64,000 nucleotides of DNA from Tellurirhabdus rosea. Lineage in GTDB: Bacteria; Bacteroidota; Bacteroidia; Cytophagales; Spirosomataceae. Each line of letters opens with the position of its first letter. Position 1 is the stretch's first letter. The stretch is from NCBI RefSeq assembly GCF_026278345.1, contig NZ_CP111085.1, forward strand, positions 3,117,501 through 3,181,500, in the 5' to 3' direction. The translations under genes were made by a program, and so were the position numbers. The notes beneath the pieces were generated by a model. That model was not told the DNA's origin. It searched no databases and was given only the letters and a program-made list of their open reading frames with translations. Positions 7,412 through 15,356 of the stretch are shown here, in pieces.

Positions 7412-8713
7412 ATGATTGCTATTATCGGTGCCGGAATTTCGGGCCTTGCGCTGGCCCTCGAATTGCAGAAGCGCGGGCTGTCGTACCGCCTTTTTGAAGC
7501 GGGGGAAGAAGTCGGCGGAGTGATCCGGTCGCGGCGGGAAGGGCCTTATCTGCGCGAAATCGGGCCCAACTCCCTGCTGGTTGACCAGCCCTTACTGACG
7601 TACATCGACGAACTGGGCCTTACCCCGGCCCTGCGCTTCAGCAAGCCCATCAGCAAGGCCCGCTACGTTTACCGGGAGGGTGCCTACCGAAAACTGCCGT
7701 CCGGGCCGTTGTCGCTCCTGTTTGGCCGGTATTTCAGCTGGAAAACCATCCGGGCCATCTGGAACGAACGCAACAACCGGACGCTCTCGCCGCCGGGCGA
7801 AACACTGGCCGCGTTTTTTCGCCGCCGTTTTTCGCAGGAAATCGTGGATTACGCCCTGACGCCGTTCGTAACGGGCGTCTACGCCGGCGACCCCGAGAAA
7901 CTGCTGGTCGCCGAGACGTTCCCGAGTCTGGTGGAATACGAGAAAAAATACGGTTCGGTGCTGCGGGGCTTCCTGAAGGCTGCCGGGGCAGGGCGCCGGC
8001 AGACCGTTAGTTTCCGGGAGGGCATGCAGATGCTGCCCCAGGCCATCGCCAGCCGCCTGACGGCCCTGAACCTAAACGACCCCGTTGAGGCGCTGACTCG
8101 AACGGGGAGCAACTGGACCGTTGCGGCCCGGAGCGGCACGTACAATGCCACGGCGGTGGTGCTGGCTACGGATACGCTGACGGCGGCCCGGCTGTTAAAA
8201 ACGACCTTCCCGGACACTGCCGAGGCCATCGGGAAAATTGACTACCCACCCATGACCGCCGTGCACACAGTGTACAAACGGGCCGAGGTGGCGCATCCGC
8301 TCGACGGCTTCGGCGGTCTGAATCCCAAGGCGGAAAACCGCTTCTGCGCCGGCCACATCTGGAACAGCTCCACGTTTGAAGACCGCTGTCCGGCGGATGA
8401 GGTACTGCTGACGACGTTCGTCGGCGGGCGCCTGTCGCCGCAGAACGCGGCCATGCCAGATGAAATTACGCTGCGCAACGTCCGGCAGGAGCACCAGCAG
8501 GCGTTTGGCATTTCCGGCAAACCCGTACAACAGTGGCTCGCCCGGTGGGAGCGGGCCATTCCCCAGTACGATGCCGCTTATCTGGCCGCTAAAGCGTCTG
8601 TGGGTGCCCTTGAGCAGAGCGGAGTCTTTGTCTGCGCCAACTGGTATGGCGGCATTAGTCTGCCGGACGGCATCAGGAAAGCCGGAGAGCTGGCGGGCAG
8701 ACTTACCGATTAA
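7412..8713 (+). CDS. hemG: Protoporphyrinogen oxidase (HemY type)
   Basis: An FAD-dependent flavoprotein of 433 residues that oxidises a porphyrinogen intermediate of haem synthesis. The dinucleotide fold begins at once: IAIIGAGISGLALALELQKRG, with an acidic residue at the end of the second strand (FEAGEEVGG). The middle has SLLVDQPLL and TPFVTGVYAGDP, which are typical of HemY/PPO. The C-terminal WYGGISLPDGIRKAGELA is the FAD-binding end. The gene starts 2 bases after the DUF4296 stop. Whether the substrate is protoporphyrinogen or coproporphyrinogen cannot be told here. Confidence 0.92.
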   Translation: MIAIIGAGISGLALALELQKRGLSYRLFEAGEEVGGVIRSRREGPYLREIGPNSLLVDQPLLTYIDELGLTPALRFSKPISKARYVYREGAYRKLPSGPLSLLFGRYFSWKTIRAIWNERNNRTLSPPGETLAAFFRRRFSQEIVDYALTPFVTGVYAGDPEKLLVAETFPSLVEYEKKYGSVLRGFLKAAGAGRRQTVSFREGMQMLPQAIASRLTALNLNDPVEALTRTGSNWTVAARSGTYNATAVVLATDTLTAARLLKTTFPDTAEAIGKIDYPPMTAVHTVYKRAEVAHPLDGFGGLNPKAENRFCAGHIWNSSTFEDRCPADEVLLTTFVGGRLSPQNAAMPDEITLRNVRQEHQQAFGISGKPVQQWLARWERAIPQYDAAYLAAKASVGALEQSGVFVCANWYGGISLPDGIRKAGELAGRLTD

Positions 8714-8799
8714 ACGGCAAGGCGGCAAAGGGCAGAAGCGGCGTTCGCTTTCGGTTCTTTGACCGCTTTTCCGAGGGGCCATTTTGCCATTTTTAACGT
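8711..8799. repeat. Weak inverted repeat after hemG
   Basis: A left tract of GGCAAGGCGGCAAAGG and a right tract of GGCCATTTTGCCATTTTT are partly complementary over a loop of about 45 nt. It is a decayed relative, at best, of the heptad hairpins in other spacers. Confidence 0.35.
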
Positions 8800-8894
8800 T
8801 TTTTAACCGCGCATTTGCCCCACTTCTGATACCAAACTCCTGAAAAAGTTGTTATTTGGTTGCGAAATTGATAATACGACAACCCAATACGGCC

Positions 8895-9674
8895 TTGAAA
8901 GAGTGTCTGGTGGTCATTCCGACCTATAACGAAATCGAGAATATTGAGGCAATTATCCGGAAAGTCTTCACGCTTTCGGTGCCGTTTGAGGTGCTGATCG
9001 TGGACGACGGCTCGCCGGACGGGACGGCCGTGTGCGTTAAGAATCTGCAGCAGCGGGAGTTTGGCGGCCGTCTGCACCTGCTGGAGCGGCGCGGCAAACT
9101 GGGCCTGGGAACGGCGTACATTGAAGGATTCCGCTGGGCTCTGGGCCAGGGGTACCAGTATATTTTCGAGATGGACGCCGATTTCTCGCACAATCCCGAA
9201 GACCTGGTGCGGCTCTACGAAGCCTGTTCGCGCGAGGGCGCCGATGCCGCCGTAGGTTCCCGCTACATCCGGGGCGTCAACGTCGTCAACTGGCCGATGG
9301 GGCGCGTGCTGATGTCGTATTTTGCTGGCCACTACGTACGCTTCATCACCGGCATGCCGATCATGGACCCAACCGCCGGATTTATCTGCTACAAACGGGA
9401 AGTGCTGGAAACCATCCTGAGCAACCAGATTCGGTTTGTGGGGTATGCCTTCCAGATCGAGATGAAGTTTCTGACCTGGAAATACGGCTTCCGCCTGACG
9501 GAAGTGCCCATCATCTTCACCGACCGGACCAAAGGCGTTTCCAAGATGTCTACCAAAATATTTAAGGAAGCGGTTTTTGGCGTTATTCAGATGAAAGTGG
9601 AAAGCTTCTTCAAGCATTACATACCGCCTAAAAAGCAGCCGAAGCCGGTGGTGGATGAACCGGCAGTCGTTTAA
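8895..9674 (+). CDS. Polyprenol monophosphomannose synthase-like glycosyltransferase (GT2)
   Basis: A GT-A fold glycosyltransferase, 259 residues from the TTG at 8895. LVVIPTYNEIENI starts the nucleotide-binding fold, LIVDDGSPDGT follows, and FEMDADFSHNPED holds the DxD metal site. It matches the DPM1-like family that transfers mannose or another sugar from a nucleotide sugar to polyprenyl phosphate on the inner face of the membrane. No ATG is available. The TTG at 8895 aligns the start with known family members; TTG at 8868 or 8856 would add 9 or 13 residues. A terminator follows directly. Confidence 0.88.
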   Translation: MKECLVVIPTYNEIENIEAIIRKVFTLSVPFEVLIVDDGSPDGTAVCVKNLQQREFGGRLHLLERRGKLGLGTAYIEGFRWALGQGYQYIFEMDADFSHNPEDLVRLYEACSREGADAAVGSRYIRGVNVVNWPMGRVLMSYFAGHYVRFITGMPIMDPTAGFICYKREVLETILSNQIRFVGYAFQIEMKFLTWKYGFRLTEVPIIFTDRTKGVSKMSTKIFKEAVFGVIQMKVESFFKHYIPPKKQPKPVVDEPAVV

Positions 9675-9681
9675 TCAGGAG

Positions 9682-9711
9682 AGCCGCATCAAACCCCGAT
9701 GCGGCTTTTTT
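9682..9711 (+). terminator. Rho-independent terminator
   Basis: A 9-bp perfect stem (AGCCGCATC with GATGCGGCT), a 7-nt loop and a run of six T. It lies 8 bases after the glycosyltransferase stop. Confidence 0.9.
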
Positions 9712-9832
9712 GTGCAGCCTTATAAGTCGATAGAAAGAATAGACCATTCACTCGGTAAGCAAAAAAAATAACAAACAATGCGGCATGATGTCCGGTTGAG
9801 AAAGTCGTTACATCAAACAAAACTCAACTGGT

Positions 9833-10321
9833 ATGAAAACCGTAAACGAACTGCTGGAACACGAATTGCAGGACCTCTACTCTGCCGAAACCCAGGCGCT
9901 GGAAGCGTATCCGACCCTGATCGAAAGCGCTCAGGATCAACAGCTTAAAAAGGCTTTTGAAATGCACATGAAGCAGACCCAGAAGCAGGTCGAACGTCTG
10001 GAGAAAGCCTGTGAACTGATGGGCTGCGATCCGGAAGGCGAAACCTGCGTGGGTATTCAGGGCCTGATCGAAGAAACCGAAAATGTGCTGGACGAGGTGG
10101 AAGGTGAAATCGCCGATGCGGCGCTGATCGGCTGCGCTCAGAAAATGGAGCACTACGAAATCGCGGCCTACGGCACGGCCCGCACGCTGGCCCAGCAGGC
10201 CGGTATGCGCGAAATCGCCGATCTGCTGGAGCAGACACTCAACGAAGAAAAAGAAACCGACGCGAAGCTGACCAAAATTGCCGAAGGTCGGGTGAACAAG
10301 AAAGCCGCCGACTCGAAGTAA
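9833..10321 (+). CDS. YciE-like ferritin-fold protein (DUF892)
   Basis: A 162-residue four-helix protein of the DUF892/YciE family. The opening NELLEHELQDLYSAETQALEAYP carries the glutamates expected for a di-iron site, and HMKQTQKQVERLE and QKMEHYEIAAYGTART provide the paired Glu/His residues in the later helices. YciE-type proteins are stress induced; their chemistry is not settled. The gene stands alone between two terminators, so it is a monocistron. The lysine-rich C-terminus GRVNKKAADSK may be disordered. Confidence 0.92.
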   Translation: MKTVNELLEHELQDLYSAETQALEAYPTLIESAQDQQLKKAFEMHMKQTQKQVERLEKACELMGCDPEGETCVGIQGLIEETENVLDEVEGEIADAALIGCAQKMEHYEIAAYGTARTLAQQAGMREIADLLEQTLNEEKETDAKLTKIAEGRVNKKAADSK

Positions 10322-10341
10322 GTCGTTTGCCGTACCCACAG

Positions 10342-10380
10342 AAGCGGTGCCCGGGCTTTGCGGCCGGGCACCGCTTTTTC
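10342..10380 (+). terminator. Rho-independent terminator
   Basis: A 13-bp perfect GC-rich stem (AAGCGGTGCCCGG and its complement), a 9-nt loop and five T, located 20 bases after the YciE-like gene. Confidence 0.93.
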
Positions 10381-10401
10381 GTGTTTATGGACACCGGCCG
10401 A

Positions 10402-10433
10402 TTGGCGAAAATGCGGGCAAATGGGTATACTTG
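10402..10433 (+). promoter_or_regulatory. Candidate promoter for the MFS pair
   Basis: TTG at 10402-10404 and TATACTTG at 10426-10433, 21 nt apart, fit the Bacteroidota TTG / TAnnTTTG pattern with one mismatch. It lies about 40 bases before the first MFS start. Confidence 0.45.
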
Positions 10434-10472
10434 CAGAACATAGTCGGAAAAATCAACTCTCTTCCCGAACAA

Positions 10473-11735
10473 ATGCAATCAACCCTAACCTCTCCGCCAA
10501 AGCATTCTTACCGACCACTTTTCAGTCTGCCGGTCATTGTGGCGGCCCTTGGCTACTTCGTCGATATTTATGATCTGCTGCTTTTCGGTATCGTCCGCGT
10601 ACCGAGCCTGAAAGAACTGGGGCTGACCGACGAGCAGATTTCCCGCGTGGGGGTCAATATCCTGAACTGGCAGATGGGCGGTCTGCTGCTGGGGGGGATT
10701 CTGTGGGGCGTGCTGGGCGACAAGCGGGGGCGGCTTTCGGTCCTCTTCGGTTCCATCATCACCTATTCCCTGGCGAACATCGCCTGCGGCTTCGTCGATC
10801 AGGTAACATTCATGAACCCGACGGACTATTACGCGCTCATCCGTTTCATCGCGGGCATCGGTCTGGCCGGTGAACTGGGCGCGGGCATTACGCTGGTTTC
10901 CGAAACGCTGCCGAAGGAGCTTCGGGCCCTCGGTACGTCGCTGGTGGCCGGGGTGGGTCTGTTTGGGGCCGTTGTTGCCTATTTTACGGTGGAGGTTTTC
11001 AGCTGGCAGACGGCTTTCTTCATCGGCGGGAGCATGGGCATCGGCCTGCTGCTGCTGCGGATTGGCGTTTTTGAGTCCGGAATGTACAAGGAAGTGGCCG
11101 AACAGAGCCACGTCTCCAAAGGCAACTTTTTTGCGTTCTTCACCAACTGGGAGCGCTTTGTTCGCTATATGAAGTGTATAGGCATCGGTCTGCCCACCTG
11201 GTTTGTCATCGGCATTCTGGCGACCCTCAGCAACGAGTTTGGCAAGGCGCTGGGCATTGACGAACCCATCAAGCCCGGTCTGGCAATCATGTGGTGCTAC
11301 GTGGGACTGGCCACGGGCGATCTGGCGAGCGGCGTCATCAGTCAGGCACTGCGTTCCCGGAAAAAGGCGGTGGCGTTGCTGATGTCGTTCACCCTCATTG
11401 GCAGTCTTGTTTATCTTTACGCCGGGATCGACAGCGCCAAAATGCTATATGGCCTAAGTTTGGCGATGGGCTTCGGCATCGGTTACTGGGCCATGTTTGT
11501 GACCATCGGTGCCGAGCAGTTTGGCACGAACCTGCGGGCTACGGCCGCCACCACCGTACCGAACATGGTGCGCGGTCTGGTCATTCCCATGACGCTGACG
11601 TATCAGACGCTCAAGCCGTCTCTGGATGTCATCAACGCCGGAGCCGTCGTAGGCGCGCTCGCCTTTGCCATCGGCTTCTACTCCATCCTGACCATCCCGG
11701 AAACGCACGGCAAGGACCTGAATTATCTTGAATAA
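10473..11735 (+). CDS. MFS transporter, first of a tandem pair
   Basis: A 420-residue, 12-helix major facilitator. The cytoplasmic loop between helices 2 and 3 carries GDKRGRLSVLFGS, and a second such loop follows in the C-terminal half. It resembles the metabolite:H+ symporter group (GFVD, AGELGAGITLVSE). The ATG at 10473 starts a short hydrophilic leader before helix 1 (FSLPVIVAALGYFVDIYDL). It is followed by a paralog on the same strand with a polypurine/polypyrimidine spacer between them. The substrate is unknown; a stretch of 112 bases is nearly identical to the paralog. Confidence 0.88.
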   Translation: MQSTLTSPPKHSYRPLFSLPVIVAALGYFVDIYDLLLFGIVRVPSLKELGLTDEQISRVGVNILNWQMGGLLLGGILWGVLGDKRGRLSVLFGSIITYSLANIACGFVDQVTFMNPTDYYALIRFIAGIGLAGELGAGITLVSETLPKELRALGTSLVAGVGLFGAVVAYFTVEVFSWQTAFFIGGSMGIGLLLLRIGVFESGMYKEVAEQSHVSKGNFFAFFTNWERFVRYMKCIGIGLPTWFVIGILATLSNEFGKALGIDEPIKPGLAIMWCYVGLATGDLASGVISQALRSRKKAVALLMSFTLIGSLVYLYAGIDSAKMLYGLSLAMGFGIGYWAMFVTIGAEQFGTNLRATAATTVPNMVRGLVIPMTLTYQTLKPSLDVINAGAVVGALAFAIGFYSILTIPETHGKDLNYLE

Positions 11736-11832
11736 AGGAGGAAGGGGGAGGAAAGGGAAAAAAGGAACTGGTTCTCCTCGTCCTTCCCCCCCCTCTTCCC
11801 TCTCCTCCTTTCCTCCGCTTCTTCCTCTTCCC
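11734..11832. repeat. Polypurine/polypyrimidine inverted repeat
   Basis: The left tract (11734-11767) is almost all purine with GGAGGAA-like 7-mers. The right tract (11780-11832) is almost all pyrimidine. They are imperfectly complementary. The tract fills the spacer between the two MFS genes and could form a hairpin or a triplex. Confidence 0.7.
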
Positions 11833-13071
11833 ATGCAAACCCTGACTCCTTCTTCCCGTCCTGCCTACGCGGTGCTGTTTTCGCTGCCGGTGCTGGTGGC
11901 GGCCCTTGGTTACTTCGTCGATGTGTACGACCTGCTCCTGTTCAGCATTGTCCGGGTGCCCAGCCTCAAAGACATGGGGCTGTCGGAGGCCGACGTTTCC
12001 CGGCAGGGAGCGAGTATTCTGAACTGGCAGCAGGCGGGGTTGCTGCTGGGGGGAATTCTGTGGGGCGTGCTGGGCGACAAGCGGGGGCGGCTTTCGGTTC
12101 TCTTCGGTTCCATCATCACCTACTCTCTGGCCAATATCGCCTGCGGCTTCGTGCAGGACGTGCCGACCTACGCGGGCCTGCGTTTTGTGGCGGGTCTGGG
12201 GCTGGCGGGTGAGCTCGGAGCGGGCATTACGCTGGTCTCCGAAATTTTGCCAAAAGAATTGCGCAGTTTAGGTACTTCCCTTATCGCCGGGGTCGGGTTG
12301 TTTGGGGCCGTAGTGGCTTATCTCACGGTAGTTTCGTTCGACTGGCGGACGGCTTATTTCATCGGGGGCGGCATGGGTCTGGCGCTGCTGCTGCTCCGCG
12401 TTTCGGTTTTCGAGTCGGGCATGTATCTGACAATAAAGGGAAAAAGCGTCGAGCGCGGTAATTTCTTTTTGCTTTTTACCAACCGGACGCTGCTGCTGCG
12501 GTATCTCCGCTGCATGGGGCTGGCCGTCCCGACCTACTTCGTTATCGGCATTCTGGCTACGTTCAGCAACGAATTTGGTAAAGCCCTTGGGCTGTCGGAG
12601 CCCGTGGTGGCGGGCCGCGCCGTTATGTTCACGTATATCGGTATGGCGGTAGGGGATCTGGCCAGCGGCCCGCTTAGCCAATGGCTGCACTCTCGCCGGA
12701 AAGCCATTGGACTGCTGATGGCGCTGAATCTGGTTCTGGTGGCCGCTTTTCTGCTGGGTGTGGTGCGGTCGGCGGAACCGTTCTACTGGCTTTGTCTGGC
12801 GCTGGGCTTTTCCATCGGTTACATCGCGCTTTTCCTGACCGTGGCGGCCGAACAGTTCGGGACCAACCTCCGGGCAACGGCGACCACCTCCATTGCCAAC
12901 AACGTCCGGGCAACGACCCTGCTGACGATTCCCCTGTTTCAGTATTTAAAGACCTCGCTGGGTGCTCTGGGTGCAGCCGGACTTGTCGGAGCGCTTTGTT
13001 TTCTGATCTCGTTCTGGGCACTGGCGACGGTGGAAGAGACGCACGGAAAGGACTTAAATTATATTGACTAA
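11833..13071 (+). CDS. MFS transporter, second of a tandem pair
   Basis: A 412-residue, 12-helix major facilitator, clearly a duplicate of the preceding gene: LPVLVAALGYFVDVYDLLLF, LLLGGILWGVLGDKRGRLSVL and ATVEETHGKDLNYID all have direct counterparts there. The ATG at 11833 is chosen because an upstream frame would add a low-complexity stretch read from the repeat. Differences concentrate in the loops and in helices 7-12, so the two may have different substrates or form a pair. The substrate is not recognisable. No regulator gene is adjacent. Confidence 0.88.
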   Translation: MQTLTPSSRPAYAVLFSLPVLVAALGYFVDVYDLLLFSIVRVPSLKDMGLSEADVSRQGASILNWQQAGLLLGGILWGVLGDKRGRLSVLFGSIITYSLANIACGFVQDVPTYAGLRFVAGLGLAGELGAGITLVSEILPKELRSLGTSLIAGVGLFGAVVAYLTVVSFDWRTAYFIGGGMGLALLLLRVSVFESGMYLTIKGKSVERGNFFLLFTNRTLLLRYLRCMGLAVPTYFVIGILATFSNEFGKALGLSEPVVAGRAVMFTYIGMAVGDLASGPLSQWLHSRRKAIGLLMALNLVLVAAFLLGVVRSAEPFYWLCLALGFSIGYIALFLTVAAEQFGTNLRATATTSIANNVRATTLLTIPLFQYLKTSLGALGAAGLVGALCFLISFWALATVEETHGKDLNYID

Positions 13072-13127
13072 ATACTATTCATTGCTTAATTATTACTACT
13101 CATTTATCCCTAATGACCATTCAATCA

Positions 13128-13135
13128 TAAATTTG
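13128..13135 (+). promoter_or_regulatory. Candidate -7 element TAAATTTG
   Basis: TAAATTTG fits TAnnTTTG exactly and lies 86 bases before the small membrane protein gene. No convincing -33 TTG is seen. Confidence 0.3.
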
Positions 13136-13221
13136 TAACAATATCCTCCAGTCCGCTGTATATTTCAGTGCCAGGTCAGACCGACCGGCGCAAACACATA
13201 TCCACACACAAACTGGAAGTT

Positions 13222-13422
13222 ATGAAAGACACGACTGAAAGCCCAAACGGCTCACGCCTTGCTGTGCCCGTTTCTATTCAAATCCTGATCGGCGTTCTGC
13301 TGCTTATGCTGGCTTTGCTCTGGCACGGTAAGTACCGCGCGTACAAACCGGCAGGAAACGGACTTTCGGTGCAGTCTGTGCAAAGCATTCAAGTTTCGTT
13401 AACTCCGGAGAAACAGGGTTGA
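13222..13422 (+). CDS. Small single-pass membrane protein
   Basis: A 66-residue protein from the ATG at 13222. Residues about 18-36 form one strong membrane helix (IQILIGVLLLMLALLWHG), followed by a basic KYRAYKP stretch that would keep that side in the cytoplasm, then a polar tail. I do not recognise a family. The gene has a candidate promoter element and its own terminator, which supports it being real. A second small gene of similar layout lies at 13700. Confidence 0.6.
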   Translation: MKDTTESPNGSRLAVPVSIQILIGVLLLMLALLWHGKYRAYKPAGNGLSVQSVQSIQVSLTPEKQG

Positions 13423-13487
13423 CCGGCTCCGCAAAACGCTTAACACGAATTAAAAAGCGATTATAAATTGGGGTGAGTGTACGTAGG

Positions 13488-13524
13488 CTTCTGTCTGGCA
13501 ATTGACGCCCGGGCAGAAGTTTTT
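13488..13524 (+). terminator. Rho-independent terminator with wobble pairs
   Basis: An 11-bp stem (CTTCTGTCTGG with CCGGGCAGAAG, two G-U pairs), a 10-nt loop and a run of five T. It follows the small membrane protein gene by 66 bases. Confidence 0.7.
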
Positions 13525-13699
13525 ATTTTATAACGCACTGATTAGTAAACAATTGATTGTCCAGAGAGAGGATTGTTAGATTTACTTTTATTCATCTATT
13601 CGAATTAAAGGGTATTTCCAATAAAAAATTGTACTTGCTTAAGTGGGTGGTGAGGTCTAATTTAGAAACCGAAACCTTAATAACCTACTACCTAACGTC

Positions 13700-13867
13700 A
13701 TGAGAAAGCAGTACTTGGTTTTGTGGAGATACCGGATTCGGGTGAAAGAGGCAGTTCAACTGGTGGGGGTACTGCTGATTCTTGGTTTGTTGCATTCGTA
13801 TCATACTCGCTACCATTCCGTCAAGCAGTCGTCGGCTATGGTTGCCCAGTATGCCTCGATTCATTAA
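13700..13867 (+). CDS. Very small membrane protein
   Basis: A 55-residue frame beginning MRKQYLVLWRYRIRVK and holding one membrane helix (VQLVGVLLILGLLHSY), then HTRYHSVKQSS. It has a basic N-terminus and a short polar tail. The layout and the GVLL(L/I) core resemble the gene at 13222. A strong terminator starts 25 bases after the stop, and the upstream 170 bases are AT-rich as expected for a promoter. No family is recognised. The opposite strand has a longer open frame, which I reject. Confidence 0.55.
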   Translation: MRKQYLVLWRYRIRVKEAVQLVGVLLILGLLHSYHTRYHSVKQSSAMVAQYASIH

Positions 13868-13891
13868 GCGATAGCATTTATTAAATAAAGC

Positions 13892-13924
13892 AAAAGGCCC
13901 GTCTTCACCGACGGGCCTTTTTTG
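13892..13924 (+). terminator. Rho-independent terminator
   Basis: A stem of AAGGCCCGTC with GACGGGCCTT, a 6-nt loop and at least six T, just after the 55-residue gene. Confidence 0.92.
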
Positions 13925-14076
13925 TTCCGAACCAGTCACCAATTCGATAAATCCGTCCATCCCTTTTTTTTTCCTCTCTTCCTGAAAGCGCGATTTCATC
14001 GGGAAAAGCTTACGTCTTTTCGGTGCAATGCTTAAAACGCAGTCTGCCGAATCGTAAACAGCAACTACTAACTCCC

Positions 14077-14487
14077 ATGAAAAAGGTAATCTCAACTTTC
14101 GTCGCCGCACTGGCTCTGGCTCTCGTACCGGCCGTTCCTTATACGTCTTTTGCGCAGGAAGCTCCGCAGACCAGCCCGTCCTCTTCTTTCCAGGCGGTCG
14201 TGTATCCCGCGGCGAATGCCACCAAACTCTGGATGGTCGTCGATAAGCCGACCCAGAGCAGCAAAGTGCGCGTGGAACTGGTCGATAAAGCGAATAAAGT
14301 GTTGTATACGGGTTTGCTCCCGCGCCGCAGCAAAGCTTACAAGCAGCAGTTCAACCTGAGCGAAATGACCGATGGAAACTACACCATCCGGATTACCGAC
14401 GGGGATAAGGTGGTTGAAAAGACGTTCCGGCTTTCGACGCCCGGCCTCAACGAGCAGTTGCCGCAGCGGTATGTGACCATGAACTAA
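14077..14487 (+). CDS. Secreted beta-sandwich protein, DUF3244-like
   Basis: A 136-residue protein with a clear signal peptide (MKKVISTFVAALALALVPAVPYTSFAQ, cut after about residue 25). The mature part has alternating strands, with VRVELVDKANKVLYTG and DGNYTIRITDGDKVVEKTFRL resembling the DUF3244 or T9SS-tail type of small beta sandwich. The length is too short for a carrier plus sorting domain. The ATG at 14077 is set by the signal peptide. A strong bidirectional hairpin follows the stop. Function unknown. Confidence 0.75.
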   Translation: MKKVISTFVAALALALVPAVPYTSFAQEAPQTSPSSSFQAVVYPAANATKLWMVVDKPTQSSKVRVELVDKANKVLYTGLLPRRSKAYKQQFNLSEMTDGNYTIRITDGDKVVEKTFRLSTPGLNEQLPQRYVTMN

Positions 14488-14488
14488 C

Positions 14489-14543
14489 CCGATGCGCTGC
14501 CTGACCGTCTGCCTGCTGGCGGGTCAGGCAGCGCATCGGTTTT
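14489..14543. terminator. Strong bidirectional terminator hairpin
   Basis: An 18-bp perfect stem (14489-14506 with 14522-14539), a 15-nt loop and TTTT on the plus side. It separates the secreted protein gene from the convergent FecR-like gene. Confidence 0.9.
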
Positions 14544-15304
14544 CAGGGTTTCGTGCTTTCGGGGCGCCCGGCCTCCCGGCGGCGCACGAGTTGGTTGGCT
14601 TTTTCATCGTACAGGGCCAGATCGCCGGGGTCAAGGGCGAGGTGGAGCGGATCTTCGAAGAAGCCGTTTTCAATGTTCAGAACCACAACTCCTTCCTGGA
14701 CCGCCATCCGGGACGACCCGTTCTGGTGCGTGAGCCGGAGAAGGCCCTGCCGAATCTGGAACTGGAGCCGGTCACTGGTGTAAATGACGAAGTGGCGGCC
14801 TCTCGTCTGGGGCGCAATCTGAAAGACCGCCGTTCCCGAAAACTGAACGGAAGGGTCGGTAAAAGGCTCCTGGGTGCAATAGGTAAGCGAAGAGTTCTCT
14901 TCCAGCACGACGGTCGAGTGGTCGGGCAGGGCAACGGTCAGTCGCTGGCCGGGACCGGTCTGGTACAGCAGCTTCGGGGTGCCGGACCGGCCCTGGAGCA
15001 GAAAGAACGCGAGCGCCAGCGCCAGCATCAATCCGAGGCGAATCAGGAGCCGGGCCAGGCGCATCCGGAAAGCGGGGCGCTTCCAGATCCGGCGCGAGGT
15101 GGGCTGCAAATCGGCCTGCTGCCGGATGTCCGTCCAGAGCCGCTTCATATCCACATTCGCTTCCGGCGGCAACCGGTTCCACTGCTGCCACAGTTGACCG
15201 CGCAGCAACAGTTCGTTCGGCGGATTCTGAAGGTATTCGATCACTTCCTGCTGTTCTTCCGGATCGCACTCATCCTGAAAGTAACGGTTCAACAACTCAT
15301 CCAC
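14543..15304 (-). CDS. FecR-like anti-sigma factor
   Basis: A 253-residue membrane protein. The N-terminal 70 residues are cytoplasmic and would bind the sigma factor (LNRYFQDECDPEEQQEVIEYL). One membrane helix lies near residues 84-102 (LARLLIRLGLMLALALAFFLL). A FecR beta domain follows (YQTGPGQRLTVALPDHSTVVLEENSSLTY). It is shorter than most Bacteroidota FecR proteins and lacks a clear C-terminal DUF4974 domain. The start is the GTG at 15304; the nearby ATG at 15300 is out of frame. It lies 38 bases after the ECF sigma gene. No SusC/SusD pair is adjacent. Confidence 0.82.
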   Translation of the reverse strand: MDELLNRYFQDECDPEEQQEVIEYLQNPPNELLLRGQLWQQWNRLPPEANVDMKRLWTDIRQQADLQPTSRRIWKRPAFRMRLARLLIRLGLMLALALAFFLLQGRSGTPKLLYQTGPGQRLTVALPDHSTVVLEENSSLTYCTQEPFTDPSVQFSGTAVFQIAPQTRGRHFVIYTSDRLQFQIRQGLLRLTHQNGSSRMAVQEGVVVLNIENGFFEDPLHLALDPGDLALYDEKANQLVRRREAGRPESTKP

Positions 15305-15311
15305 GGAATAA

Positions 15312-15356
15312 CTGATTACGCATTTCGATTACGCATTCCGAACTACGCGTTTCGGT
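15312..15356. repeat. 13-nt direct repeats before the anti-sigma gene
   Basis: GATTACGCATTTC is followed at once by GATTACGCATTCC and then a more diverged third copy with ACTACGCGTTTC. The tract lies between the sigma and anti-sigma genes and reaches into the last codons of the sigma gene. Confidence 0.65.

Noticed and set aside
13072-13221. A further small gene before 13222
   Set aside because: Only short frames without start context; the region is AT-rich and better explained as promoter.
13688-14110. A 140-codon minus-strand frame around the 55-residue gene
   Set aside because: It would have to read through the strong terminator hairpin at 13892 and has no recognisable domain; the plus strand frame has a sensible membrane protein and follows an AT-rich promoter-like region.
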